64,000 nucleotides of DNA from an uncultured Mycoplasmataceae bacterium. Lineage in GTDB: Bacteria > Bacillota_I > Bacilli_A > Mycoplasmatales > Mycoplasmoidaceae. The notes beneath the pieces were generated by a model. That model did no database searches. It saw only the letters and a list, made by a program, of their open reading frames with translations, and was not told the origin of the DNA. This document shows positions 20,828 to 31,578 of this stretch, in pieces (positions within the stretch are counted from its first letter, which is position 1; each line of letters starts with the position of its first letter). The stretch spans positions 124,001-188,000 of the forward strand of contig CANEON010000002.1 of assembly GCA_947429165.1 (NCBI GenBank). The letters run 5' to 3'. Position numbers and translations under genes: made by a program.

Positions 20828-22549
20828 ATGTTGAAATCTGAGAACATTGTAGATCAAGAATTATTTGTAGCGCTTACAGTATTTGAAATATTGTTTGTTA
20901 TCTGTTTTGCTGTGTTCTTTATCTTTTTTGTAATAAGAAAAAAATTGAATAACGACGAATATGAAATTAAAAATACATTCAATGATATTAATCAAATATC
21001 TAATGTAGATCATTTTACATATTTAGAAATTCTTTCTAAAAATAATCCGCAATTACAAAGCTTAATGAATGATATTAATGCTTCTAAAAAGTTTTTTGAA
21101 GAACAGTTAAAGATTGTTAAAGAAAAGATTATGTACTTAACTGAAGAAAACGAAAAGTTCTCTTTTGGTTCAGCCAACATGTTGCGTGCGCAAATTAATG
21201 ACGATTTAAACTCTTGTTTGTTCATGTCTGAAAAAATTAAAAAGACAATGTCTAATACAACTACTTATAGTAAAGGTGTTTCTGATTTATTAACTCAATA
21301 CCGTTCTATAACAGATGATATATTGACATTTTATGAATTAAACTTATCTCGTAAATATAACAACCGTGTTTTCTTAAATATAGTTGTTGCAATTGAATCC
21401 ACACTATCTGATGTATCAAACTATGTTATCAAGATTGATAACAATAATTTAATTAAGTCATTAAACAAATTAAACGAACACATTGTAAATTTTTACAACA
21501 CAGTAAAGAGTTTGTACATTCTTGATAGAACTCATTTATATCTTTTAAGTTCAGTAACTTACATCAAGAAAGAATTAAGAGAAAAATCTAAGATGCTTTC
21601 ATCAAGTGATGCTTTTGAAGTAGAAAAGAGATCAGCTCTTGCTGCATCTAACATTGCTGAACTTGAAACTAATTTAAATAACATTCAAATTAATACTGCA
21701 TATAGTTGCGCTGTAATTGCAATTAAGAACATTGAAGCCGCAACAAAAATTATTTTCCAAACAGACAAGATTAATATTCTTATTCAAAAGAATATCAAAT
21801 ACTTAAACGAACAAATTACTACTTTAACAAAACAAACAAATGCAATTAGTAAAACATTTGAAATAATTACAAATAGATTTAAATTAAATGATGTTACAAC
21901 TGTAGATAAGATTAAACAAATAACCATAAGATTTACTTCTATTGCTCTAGCTTACCAAACCATCATTAACGAATACAAACGTTATGACACAATTGAAAGA
22001 GATTTATTCTTAACCAAAATTCAAGAAACAGTAGAAGCAATAAGAAAGTTTAAAAAAGATTTAGATGATTTAGCTGTTGAAATCAATGCTAAATACAAGG
22101 AATCAATAATTCTTATTGATGAATTGGCTGATGTTAAACTAACTCTTTCTCAATTATTAGGTATGAAAATTAAATTAAACTCTTCTGATGAAGAATCTAT
22201 GAATTCAATCAGAACTGCCATTAAAAAGGTTGATGCTCTTGAAGAGTTAATTAATAATGATTACTTCTTAAACTATAAGAAAGTTTATGCAGAAATCCAA
22301 GAAACAAAAACACAAATCTTTAATATCATTAAGAGTTGTACATTTGATAACACTTTAAAGTCATATGCTCAACGTCTTTTTGTTTTCTTGAATAAATATA
22401 GAAATGAAGCAAAAGAAATTGATGAAAATTTAAATCTTGCTGAACGTTATTACAATAAAAACAAATTTGAAGATACTCTTGATCTATTAATTGAAACACT
22501 AAAGATTATTAAATACTCTTCACAAGTTAATAAAATATCTTTTAACTAA
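20828..22549 (+). CDS. EzrA-like membrane-anchored coiled-coil protein
   Basis: A 573-aa protein with one N-terminal hydrophobic helix (about 11-36) followed by over 500 residues of nearly uninterrupted helical, Lys/Glu/Asn-rich sequence. Topology and length (EzrA is about 560-570 aa) match EzrA, which restrains FtsZ ring assembly in Firmicutes. Sequence motifs alone do not settle it, so the name is tentative. A TGA-free frame with a stop that overlaps the convergent gene by 4 bases ends it. It is coupled to the NIF3 gene upstream. Confidence 0.65.
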   Translation: MLKSENIVDQELFVALTVFEILFVICFAVFFIFFVIRKKLNNDEYEIKNTFNDINQISNVDHFTYLEILSKNNPQLQSLMNDINASKKFFEEQLKIVKEKIMYLTEENEKFSFGSANMLRAQINDDLNSCLFMSEKIKKTMSNTTTYSKGVSDLLTQYRSITDDILTFYELNLSRKYNNRVFLNIVVAIESTLSDVSNYVIKIDNNNLIKSLNKLNEHIVNFYNTVKSLYILDRTHLYLLSSVTYIKKELREKSKMLSSSDAFEVEKRSALAASNIAELETNLNNIQINTAYSCAVIAIKNIEAATKIIFQTDKINILIQKNIKYLNEQITTLTKQTNAISKTFEIITNRFKLNDVTTVDKIKQITIRFTSIALAYQTIINEYKRYDTIERDLFLTKIQETVEAIRKFKKDLDDLAVEINAKYKESIILIDELADVKLTLSQLLGMKIKLNSSDEESMNSIRTAIKKVDALEELINNDYFLNYKKVYAEIQETKTQIFNIIKSCTFDNTLKSYAQRLFVFLNKYRNEAKEIDENLNLAERYYNKNKFEDTLDLLIETLKIIKYSSQVNKISFN

Positions 22550-23229
22550 CGTTTAGAATTTCTCTTTTGTGCTTGACGTTTAATTTTTTCTTGTTTTTTC
22601 TTATTACGAGCGTTAATTTTAGCTTTTTGCTTTTCTGCTCTTTTCTTTGTTTGTTCGTCTAACTTTTTATTCTTTAATTCTTCAGCTGCACGAATTGGAG
22701 CAATTCATTCCATTTCGCGATCATAATCTAATGCACCATTGATAAGAATCTTTCTATCTCATTGTTTTTTAGATATCTTTGTGTTAACAACTTCACATTC
22801 GATTGCTCTTGGTTGATCATACTGTTTATTCTTAATACTACGTGTTAAGAAACAAACTACATATAGATCTCTTTCTTTAGGAGTGTCGAAATCTGGGGTA
22901 ATACCTTTTTTCTTAGCTCATTTTTTTGATTCAGAAATTTGTTTTTGTCTAATCTTGTTTGCGTATTTTAAATTGTTTTTAGCACAAGCTGGTAAATTAG
23001 GGTTAATGTAATCAACCGGATTTCTTTTTGCCACGTAAGAATCAACAATTTCTTTTCCGTAGTCTCCGGAATCTTTTAAGTATTGCTTAATTGCTTTTCA
23101 TACTTCATCCTTATCACGACGTGATGAAATAGCTTGAGTTGATTGTTTTTGTTTTCTCTTTTTTAATCATCAAGGAATACCAACTGCAGCTACTACAACT
23201 AATAAGATAAGCAATAAGCTATTGTTCAT
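22546..23229 (-). CDS. Membrane-anchored basic protein, unknown function
   Basis: Not recognised with certainty. The 227-aa product has an N-terminal hydrophobic segment (about 3-18, ending IPWW then a KKRKQKQ stop-transfer). A soluble middle includes ERDLYVVCFLTRSIKNKQYD, and a highly basic coiled tail (about 185-227) is rich in KK, KR and Q. It is probably a cytosolic domain held at the membrane. The tail could bind nucleic acid or ribosomes, which is inference. It faces ezrA-like tail to tail and rpsT head to head. Confidence 0.7.
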
Positions 23230-23299
23230 AATTAATTAATTATATAAAAATAAATATAGTTATTTATAATGTATATTACTATATATAAGAGAAAAAATT

Positions 23300-23539
23300 A
23301 TGGCAAATATTAAAGCAAACATTAAAAATATCCGTAAAACAGAGAGAAGAACTAAAGTAAACAGAACTAACGTTTCTGCTACTAAGACTTCAATCAAAAA
23401 AGCAAGAACTAACAAAGATGCTAAATCTTTAAGCGAAGCTTACAAAAGAGTTGATTCTTCTTGTTCAAAGGGAAAAATTCACAAAAACAAAGCTAACAGA
23501 ATTAAATCAAGATTAGCTAAACAAGCTAACAAGAAATAA
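23300..23539 (+). CDS. rpsT: 30S ribosomal protein S20
   Basis: A 79-aa, strongly Lys/Arg-rich helical protein starting MANIKANIKNIRKTE and ending with the GKIHKNKANRIKSRLAK motif typical of S20. Its stop TAA shares one base with the ATG of the following lipoprotein gene. Confidence 0.93.
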   Translation: MANIKANIKNIRKTERRTKVNRTNVSATKTSIKKARTNKDAKSLSEAYKRVDSSCSKGKIHKNKANRIKSRLAKQANKK

Positions 23540-24066
23540 TGAAAAGAAAAATTTTATTTTCTTTTTTACCTATATTAGCAGTTGCTGCAATAGCAACTCC
23601 TTTATTAACTTCATGTAATAAAAATCACGGTCAAAGTTATTCATCTTTAGATACAAACGGTAACTTCACAATTGGTTCAAACGATGATGCTAATAACATC
23701 AAGGCAAAAGCATTGTCGTTCTTACCAAATGTGTCTAGACAAGAAATTACAGCTGCTACTATTGAAATTAAGCAATCAAATCTATATTGAGAATTTGTTT
23801 ATCAATTAGGAAACTATTTTAATACATCTGAAGACGGTGTTCAATCTATAGAAGTTAAAGAATGTAGTTCAACTAATTTTAAATTAACATATAAAACAAA
23901 TTCAACTACAGATGCCGTAACTGCAACTGCAACTTGATTAACATCAAGTGTCTATTCAGCAGATGATGCAAAAATATATATTAAATGTGTTTCTGGTTCT
24001 AACTTACCAAAAGAATTAACTGATAAATTTATTTCTCAAACTTATATAAACTGTATTGGAAAATAG
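23539..24066 (+). CDS. Small lipoprotein, unknown function
   Basis: A 175-aa predicted lipoprotein: Lys/Arg start, hydrophobic core, and lipobox LLTSC with Cys at residue 26 as the lipidation site. The mature part is Ser/Thr/Asn-rich with no recognised domain. The start overlaps the rpsT stop by one base, so its translation is tied to ribosomal protein synthesis, which is odd for a surface lipoprotein. TGA Trp codons are present. A terminator overlaps the stop. Confidence 0.8.
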
Positions 24067-24089
24067 TTAAGCAATTAACTATTTTTTTT
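24064..24089 (+). terminator. Terminator after rpsT-lipoprotein unit
   Basis: Stem AGTTAA/TTAACT around GCAA followed by eight T. The stem also contains the stop of the convergent MFS gene. Confidence 0.75.
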
Positions 24090-25451
24090 AAAATCTTGTT
24101 TGTTAAATCAGAGTCTCTTATACTCTCATTTTTCGATCATACATGTATATGTAAATACAATCCACGCTAATATAAGTGAGCCGATCATAACTCAATTAAT
24201 AATGTCTGATACATGGAAGTAATCGACTTTATCTACTTGTGGTTGTAATACATCTTTTTTTAGCCACGCTGTAAATCATGTACTAATAGTAATTCCAATA
24301 GAAAGAATCGATTGATAAGCTCCCATCGGAGTCACTTTATTGGTCCTAAATGTTCTCATCAAAACAAATCCTAGAATTAGGTTGTAAATAATTCCATAAG
24401 CAAAACCATTTAGAACATGAACTCCTAAATATGCATATGGATTAATAACAAACAATGCTAATATATGATAAACAATTCAAACTATGCTGCCAACAAGAAC
24501 CGTATAAATCTTTCCAATCTTCTTTACTAATACCAATCCTGTTAATAAACCACCAAATAGTTGACCTAAACTAAACATTACAGATAAATATCCATAATAA
24601 GTTTTTACAATTTGGTCATCATCATATGCAAACTTTGCTAATTTTTGAATATGTAATTGAGCAATTGCTCCTGAATTAGCGAATTTTACAAATGCTATTA
24701 AACTTCCTACTAAACAAATCAATACATAATATACTCATTCGTTTCTTGACTGAATATGTTGTTTATATTCAACATCCTTTTGAAAGTAAGATCTGTTTTC
24801 TTTTATAAAGAAAGCCATTACTAAGCAGATTAAAACAAACCCTAATCCTATTAATCAAAAATACTTCATTATATTAGGGTCATAATCAGTCTTACACGCA
24901 GACACAAGCAACGATTGAATAGGACTAGAAATAAAGTCTGCTAACAATGGTGGAATAGATAAAATAGAAACAGTTAAAAACTGTTTACTTCTACCATATT
25001 GTTCATTAAATAACAATTGGTATGTTCCAATAGCGGATGCGCCTATACCTACACCAATTGATTGAATTACGTTTGTTGTAGTGCATGGATAAATAATGAT
25101 TGGTATATATGTAATTAGTTGAACTATGACAGCAAAATATATAAAACTCTTTCTAGATTTTGTTCTGAATCCTAATCAATCAGCAAATATTCTTGCAAAT
25201 ATCCCAACAAAGCCATAAGCTGCTAATGGAATTCACAAATATGTGGTGTCACCTAATCCGTTAGATTCCATTGTTCCCGTTACTGCTCTTAGTAACATTA
25301 ATGGAATTCAAAATATTGTATATAGAACAAATAGTGATTTGTATCCTTTTTGTTCAAAATTTAATTTTCTTATTAACAAGTATGAAAATAAAATTACTGC
25401 TAAGAAAATAGCAATATTAATACAAATGGATAATACTTGTCATTGTTGCAT
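24075..25451 (-). CDS. MFS-family transporter
   Basis: A 458-aa protein with about 12 hydrophobic helices in two halves and a central cytoplasmic loop (about residues 220-240: FFIKENRSYFQKDVEYKQH). The layout and the LADWLGFRTKSRK loop between helices 2 and 3, resembling the MFS motif A (GxLaDrxGrk), support a major facilitator. The substrate is unknown. Reading TGA as Trp near the end extends the protein to the TAA at 24075-24077. The start at 25451 is the likely one but lacks an SD. It is divergent from the cysteine desulfidase gene. Confidence 0.78.
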
Positions 25452-25511
25452 TTTTTAATTATAGTGTTATTATAAAATTAATATTTCTTGAAAATATTAA
25501 GAAGGTTGATT

Positions 25512-26834
25512 ATGGCAAAAAAAATAAGTTTAGCAACTAAGAAAAAGATATTGGAAAAAGTTAAAGAATTATGTGTACCAGCACATGGTTGTACAGAAAT
25601 TGGTGCAATTGGATATGGTGTTGCTGCAGCAAGTGCGCAAATAAAAGGTGATATTAAAAAAGTTGATTCTATTCTTATGGAAGTATCTCCATATATATTT
25701 AAGAATGTAATGAGAGTTGGTGTTCCTAATTTAGGAACATGTGGTATCTTCATGATTGGTGCGGGAGCGGCTGTCATTGCTGATCCTAGCAGAAAACTAG
25801 AAATGTTTTCTTCAATTACTAATGAGCAAAAGCAAATCGCTCAAGAATTAATTGATGAACATATTATGCATATTAAAATTCCTTCACAATGCGAGCCAGT
25901 TCATGTTAAGACTATTATCAAAAGTGGTAAAGACACTATTGAATCATTGATTGAAGGTGTTCATGATAATTTAGTTTACGTTAAAGTTAATGGAAAAGAA
26001 ATTAATATTTCTAAAAATAAAAGTTCTGTTTCTGCTAAAAATAACTCTAAATTAAATGTTAATGTTGATAACTACACAGTACAACAATTAATAGATATTA
26101 CTAATGCATGTAATGCAAAAGAACTTGAATTTTTACCTAAGTTATTCCAATTAAATATTGATATTTCTAATTATGGTAAAGATAATTTAATCCCTGGTTC
26201 ATATACTGAAACATACAAGAAACTAATGTCTAAGAAACCAAGTGTATATGAACAAATGATTTATGACACAGCTGCTGCAATTGATGCAAGAATGAGTGGA
26301 GCTGTATTACCAGTAATGAGTTCTTGTGGTTCTGGCGATCACGGATTGACGGCTTCAATCCCACAATTCACATACCATAAGTATTCAAAGAATAATAATC
26401 TTACATTTTTAAGATCATTATTGCTAACTAATTTATTAGTATGAAAGATTAAATCTAATATTGGTAGTTTATCATGCATGTGTGGTAGTGTAATTGCTGC
26501 AGTTACCGCTACTACTACTTGTGTAGCCTATCAAATGGGTTTTAAAACAAAACAAATGTGTGACCTAATGGAAAATCTTTTGTGTACATTTAACTCTAAC
26601 ATGTGTGATGGAGCAAAATTAAGTTGCACACACAAAGTTTGTACAGCACTAGTTAGTGGTATTCACATGATTGAATTAGTTAAAAAAGGTTATGCCATTA
26701 AACCATTTGACGGAATTGTTGCTGGTGATATCAATAAAACACTGTTAATGTATCGCAAGATGTCTAGGGAAAACTCTAATAAATATAACTTATCGATAGT
26801 TAACGGAATGTGCAAACAAAACATCAAAATATAA
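25512..26834 (+). CDS. CyuA-like L-cysteine desulfidase (UPF0597/serine dehydratase alpha-like)
   Basis: The 440-aa protein matches the CyuA/YhaM family. These are Fe-S enzymes that split L-cysteine to pyruvate, ammonia and sulfide. Seen are PAHGCTEIGAIGYGVA near residue 24, VGVPNLGTCGIFMIGAG, and the C-terminal cysteine-bearing motifs SCGSGDHGLTAS, CGSVIAA and CDGAKLSCTHKV, the last with Fe-S ligand cysteines. An AAGG site before MAKK decides the start at 25512. One Trp is TGA. Pyruvate production fits energy-poor mollicute metabolism; sulfide might feed Fe-S or thiolation needs. Confidence 0.85.
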
Positions 26835-26842
26835 ATAAAAAA

Positions 26843-26869
26843 AATCAACCTCGGTGGGTTGACTTTTAT
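26843..26869 (+). terminator. Terminator after cysteine desulfidase
   Basis: Stem TCAACC/GGTTGA (26845-26850 with 26857-26862) within A-rich and T-rich flanks. It lies between convergent genes. Confidence 0.8.
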
Positions 26870-26924
26870 TTGATTTTTTTAAAGTTTCATGTATTGAATA
26901 TTTTTGCACTATCGCATAAGTTTA

Positions 26925-27638
26925 CTAACATGTTTTTAAAACATCTGTGCTTGCAGATCCACGTATATAAATTGTTCCACCTTCAGGTAAATTCTCAAAT
27001 TGGTTTTTTTGGTCGGAATCACCAACATCTCATGTCACAACTTCGTTCAAATTATCAAAAGTTATTGATTTTAATTTAGTGCAGTCTTTGAAGGCTTCAT
27101 TCTTAATAGAGGTTATTTTTCCCGGTAAAACTATTGATTCAAGTTTTGAGCACCCTTTAAATAAAGAGGCACCAAGTGAATTTAAGTTTACTGCTTTTGA
27201 AAAATCAGCAGATATTAGGCTTTCAACATTTTGAAAATTGTATGCTGCAATATTAGTGCATTTAGAGGCATCTTCTTTGTTTGGATCTCCTAAACTAATA
27301 TATTTAATGTTAGATGGTATATAAGAGGTGTTAGTGCGATTGTCGAAAAAAACTGCTCCCGCTATTTCAGTAGCACCATTTGGGATTGCTAAGCAATTGT
27401 ACTCGTCAGAAATATATTGACTTATATTTGCTTTTGCTTCATTTGTAAGAGTAGCAATCTTGGTGCTAATTTGTGTGTCTCAATTATATATTTCATCTTT
27501 AATATATGGAACTCATTTTTCTTTTTTTGAAGAACTGCACGAACAAGATGTTTGTAAAAAAGGAATAGAAGTAATAGCTGCTATTCCCATTGTTAAACCA
27601 CTAAATAATTTAATTAAGTTTATTTTATTTTTTTTCAT
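26925..27638 (-). CDS. BspA-like leucine-rich-repeat lipoprotein, 3' end frameshifted
   Basis: A 237-aa product as read. The N-terminus is a lipoprotein signal with Cys at about residue 32 (LQTSCSCSS). The middle carries BspA/LRR_5-type repeats (LFKGCSKLESIVLP, AFKDCTKLKSITFDN). It resembles the lipoprotein at 37620. That paralogue ends each half with a segment of form DLLxxLxxxGxPxxW, but here the frame stops right after SASTDVLKT. One extra A in the A5 run (minus strand, 26933-26937) would restore LVNLCDSAKIFNTWNF and a stop at 26866-26868. It is a truncated, slipped or phase-off gene. Its start overlaps the PQ-loop gene by 14 bases. Confidence 0.8.
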
Positions 27639-28014
27639 AGTGTTTTTTATATCATTGGTCTTCTGTCAAGCCTTCTTTTTTAGCTTTTCTCATGTTAATA
27701 ATTTTTTTAGTTAAAATTACTCCACCAAATGAACCAAGTCCTAAATTTGAAATTAAAGTTGCAAATCCACCAACAAATCCTGTTCAGTTTCCTGAGTTTA
27801 CACCACCCGAAACACCAAAGCTAGAAAGCATTAAAATTGAATATACAACTCAAATCAAACACCCAAAGCAAGTTAAACCAAACATTAGAGCTGAAATACC
27901 TCTTGTATCGTTGTATTTAAGTGTTTTAATTGCTCCTGGTAAGTAACAAAAAATTGCGATTGCAGCTCCAATTAATGAAAATGCGAATGCTGCTCAAGTT
28001 AAATTATCTGCCAT
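27625..28014 (-). CDS. PQ-loop/SemiSWEET-like protein 3
   Basis: A 129-aa, three-helix membrane protein of SemiSWEET form. Helix 1 ends in YLPGAIKTLKYNDTRGIS, where the usual PQ pair is PG, then LMFGLTCFGCLIWVVYSI forms helix 2. A Gly-rich linker and a third helix follow, with a basic cytoplasmic tail. SemiSWEETs are dimeric sugar facilitators. It is third of three tandem paralogues. It starts within the previous one (11-base overlap) after a perfect AAGGAG, and runs into the LRR lipoprotein (14-base overlap). Confidence 0.78.
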
Positions 28015-28393
28015 TTGTTTTTTTCTCCTTTTTATTTTTTTGTTTTTTTATGTAGTTATTATAATACACAACTTCCGATAACCCTAATCTTTTAGCGTGA
28101 GCTACGTTTCAAAGTTTTATAGATAAAATTGTTGTTGACAAGATAAATCCAACACAATCATTTACTAACATAAATACAATTCCTAATGAATGTTGTGAAA
28201 TCAACATTGAAACTTCATAAGAAATCCACATTACATTAGACATCGGATAAAACAAATACATTCAAATTGAAATCGAATATGTGTCTCTTGTGGTTACTGT
28301 TTTAATAAACTGAGGAATTAAAACTGTAATCCATATTGCTGTAGCAACTAAGTTAAGGTAGAAGACTCATTGTCATGTTTGGTAGTCAACCAT
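28004..28393 (-). CDS. PQ-loop/SemiSWEET-like protein 2
   Basis: A 129-aa, three-helix protein with the canonical helix 1 end LIPQFIKTVTTRDTYSIS and helix 2 MYLFYPMSNVMWISYEVSM, then helix 3 and a Lys/Asn-rich tail. The start ATG shares one base with the stop of protein 1 (TAATG) and its GGAGG ribosome site lies inside protein 1. Three to four Trp are TGA. Function is inferred as small-sugar or metabolite transport; a hetero-oligomer with its neighbours is possible. Confidence 0.8.
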
Positions 28394-28812
28394 TATTTTC
28401 TACCTCCTTTCTTAGCAAACTTTTCAGTATATTCACGTTCAGAAATTTTTAATTTCTTAGAACAAATTAAATTTTTTAATTTAATAACTAGAATTACTAA
28501 AGCTAATCCCAAACAAATTACGTTTAAGAATAATGTAGGGAAATTAGCTACCAAAATAATTCAAGTACTTACATCATTCGGAAAAGCGCCATTAGCTAAA
28601 TTCTGTAATGCTTCACAAGTATACCCGATTGATCAAATAACCCAAACAACACAACCAATACAATAGATGATGTACATTGATAAAGATATTGATTGGGTAT
28701 CTTTTGTTTTTAATACTTTAAGTGATTGTGGTACACAACCTGCAATGCCAAAACCAAAAGCTATTCAACCTAATATTGTTGAAATAATAAAGCCGGATAA
28801 CTCGCTACTCAT
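28393..28812 (-). CDS. PQ-loop/SemiSWEET-like protein 1
   Basis: A 139-aa protein with helix 1 ending GCVPQSLKVLKTKDTQSIS (canonical PQ), helix 2 MYIIYCIGCVVWVIWSIGY, helix 3 and a basic cytoplasmic tail. It begins 2 bases after the ftsH stop on the same strand, so it is read in the hpt-ftsH operon. It is first of three tandem paralogues sharing the PQ..K...T.D..SIS pattern. The SemiSWEET family is well supported; the substrate is unknown. Confidence 0.82.
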
Positions 28813-28814
28813 AA

Positions 28815-30971
28815 CTAATTAGATTTCTTTGAAGTTTTTGATTTATCTTCTTTCGAAGAATCTTCTTTTAAATCAACTTTTTTAGTTTTAGCTAATTCTT
28901 TTTCCCTAGCAATTGCTTCTTCTGGAAGTTTTAAGTTTTTGTGAATGTAATCGATTTGAGATTTAACAATTGTTTCTAATAACAATAATGATTTAACAAT
29001 TAAATCTAGTTCTTTTTTGTTAGCAGAAATAATTTTCTTTGCTCTATCATATTGAGTTTGAATAATCTTTTCAATTTGAGCATCGATCTTCTTAGCTGTT
29101 TCATCTGAATACAATTTAACTTGTGCAGGGTTAACAACACCTTCACTAGGAATGAATTGAGTCATACCCAATTCAGTCATACCTAATTGAGTAACCATAG
29201 ATCTAACTATGTTAGTTACTTTGTATAAGTCATTTGAAGCGCCGGTAGAAATTGCATCTTTACCATAAATAACTTCTTCAGATGCACGACCACCTAATGT
29301 AGAAGTGATGATTGCAAGTAAATCAGATTTCTTTTGAATTTGAATTTCTTGTTTTTCAGGAGTTGATAAAGTATAACCTGCAGCCATACCACGAGGGATG
29401 ATAGTAATCTTTTCAACAACATCACTACCCGGTAAATGTAAACCGACTAAAGCATGGCCAGCTTCGTGGTAAGCAATTTGTTTCTTTTCTTCATCTGTAA
29501 TTACTCTTGACTTTTTAGCAGGACCAGCAATTACACGATCAATTGCTTCGTCGATTTCTTCCATACCAACAGAAGACTTATTAAGTCTTACAGCTAATAA
29601 TGTAGCTTCGTTTAATACGTTCTCTAGTTGAGCACCAGAGAATCCCGGAGTACGTCTTGCGATTTCATCTAAATTAACTTTGCTTGATAAGTTTTTGTTT
29701 CTTGAGTGAATTCTTAAAATAGCTTCACGTTCTTTAATATCTGGTAAGTTAACTTGAATGTGTCTATCAAATCTTCCTGGACGTAAGATTGCATCATCAA
29801 TTACATCTAAACGGTTTGTAGCAGCCATAACAACTACACCAGTTCTTGTACTGAAACCATCCATTTCAGCAAGTAATTGGTTAATTGTTTGATCAGCTAA
29901 ACCAGATGATCCTGATACATCATATTTACCACGCTTAGAAGCAACTGAATCTAATTCATCGATAAAGATGATTGCAGGAGCAGCTTTCTTTGCTTTAGCA
30001 AATAGATCTCTAACTCTCTTTGCACCAACACCAACTAACATATCTTCGAAAGCTGAACCTGATACTTGGAAGAATGGAACTTTTGCTTCACCAGCAACCG
30101 CTTTTGCTAATAATGTTTTACCTGTTCCTGGAGGACCATATAAAATTACACCTCTTGGAGTTCTTGCTCCCATAGCTGCATATTTATCTGGATTCTTTAA
30201 ATAGTCAACAATTTCGATTAATTCTTCTTTTTCTTCTTCAATACCAGCAACATCAGAGAACTTAACATTTGATTGAGCAATCTTAGCTTGTGATTTACCC
30301 ATACCAAAAATCGAGTCTTCTCCACCCATAGCTCCACCTTGAAGTTTAGCCATACGGTTGTACATTCAAATCATTAATCCAACAAGGATTAAAGTAGGTA
30401 ATAAGTTTATTAAAATATAACTTCAAGAAGTTTGGTTGTTAGGAATTGTAGCTTTGTTAGTTGTAGCATTAATTAATCAAGTTTTAAATGCAACGTCTGA
30501 GTCTTTTAACTCAGCTGCTCCAATTCAAAATTTTTCAACAACCGAACTACCTGAAGGAATTTTCATTTCCTCAACTCTAAAATTTATTGTTCCATAATTT
30601 TCAGATTTTGCATACATAGTGAATACAACACTGTTTCCTGTATTCAAGTAATATTCAGATCAACCTTCAGAATCTAAGTCAAACACAACTTCTGTACCAC
30701 TAGGAGTAATAAGATTAACTTTATTATCTGAAACAGTGTAATCTTTTACGCTTACCTTTTGAGATTTAGGAGCACATGCATATCAAAATAAGAAAACTAA
30801 AAGACCAATAAAGATTAAAGCAATAATTCATTTACCTACAGTTCTTGCTTTACCTTTTCTGTCATCTACATCATATGTAGAAGGTTTTTCTTTTTGAGGT
30901 TTTGATTGATTTGCAGAAGAAGAACTTTGAACATCTTCGTTTGCAAATTTGTTTATTTTTTTGTTTAACAT
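28815..30971 (-). CDS. ftsH: ATP-dependent zinc metalloprotease FtsH
   Basis: Membrane AAA+ protease for quality control of membrane and regulatory proteins. The 718-aa product has two N-terminal membrane helices (about 45-65 and 180-201) around an extracytoplasmic domain, Walker A GPPGTGKT at 279-286, Walker B IIFIDELD, the AAA second-region-of-homology (ATNRLDVID ... RPGRFD), and the zinc site HEAGH at 502-506. An AAAGGAG site precedes the ATG. The start lies within the hpt stop region (7-base overlap). The Lys/Ser-rich tail is longer than in many bacteria. Confidence 0.97.
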
Positions 30972-31546
30972 TTTTTAGCTCCTTTTAGAGTTGATAGGTT
31001 CTTATTATATATTTCTTTCTTTAATATTGCTATATAAGGAAGATTACGTAAAGTTTCATCATAATCAAATCCAAAACCCACAATATAGTAGTTTGGAACA
31101 ACAAAACAGTTGTAATCTGGTTTGAAATTAACTGTTCTTGAATCTTTTTTATCTAATAAAGTAACAACTTTAAGACTTCTTGGTTTTCTTCTTTTTAACA
31201 TCTTAACGACAGCACTTAAAGTTTTACCTGTATCAACAATGTCTTCAACTATGATTACATCTTTACCTTTAATATCGTTTTTTAGATCCATTACAATTTT
31301 AGGTTCGGTTGTAGCTTTAACATTACCATGGTAACTAGAGAATACCATGAAGTCAATAGTAAGATCTGTTTTGATATTTACTACTAAATGTCCAAAGAAA
31401 GGTACAACACCTTTTAAGATACCAACTAATAAAGGCTTTTTACCTTTATAGTTTTTATCTATTCATTTTCCTGCTTTTTTAATAGCAGCATCTATTTGTT
31501 GTTTTGTGAATAGAACTTTTTCTATTCTTTTATCTAGTTTTTGCAT
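30965..31546 (-). CDS. hpt: Hypoxanthine phosphoribosyltransferase
   Basis: Salvages hypoxanthine and guanine with PRPP. The 193-aa protein holds the PRPP-binding motif VIIVEDIVDTGKTL, the flexible-loop FMVFSSYHG and the C-terminal VGFGFDYDE base-binding region. It immediately precedes and overlaps ftsH, matching the hpt-ftsH pairing found across Firmicutes. The usual upstream partner tilS is elsewhere (58721). Confidence 0.95.
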
Positions 31547-31578
31547 AGTTTTAATAATTATTAAAATTATATATTTAA

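Noticed and set aside
28815-30365. ftsH as a 516-aa protein starting at MYNRMAK
   Set aside because: Reading one TGA as Trp extends the frame to ATG 30971 with an AAAGGAG site and the two N-terminal membrane helices.
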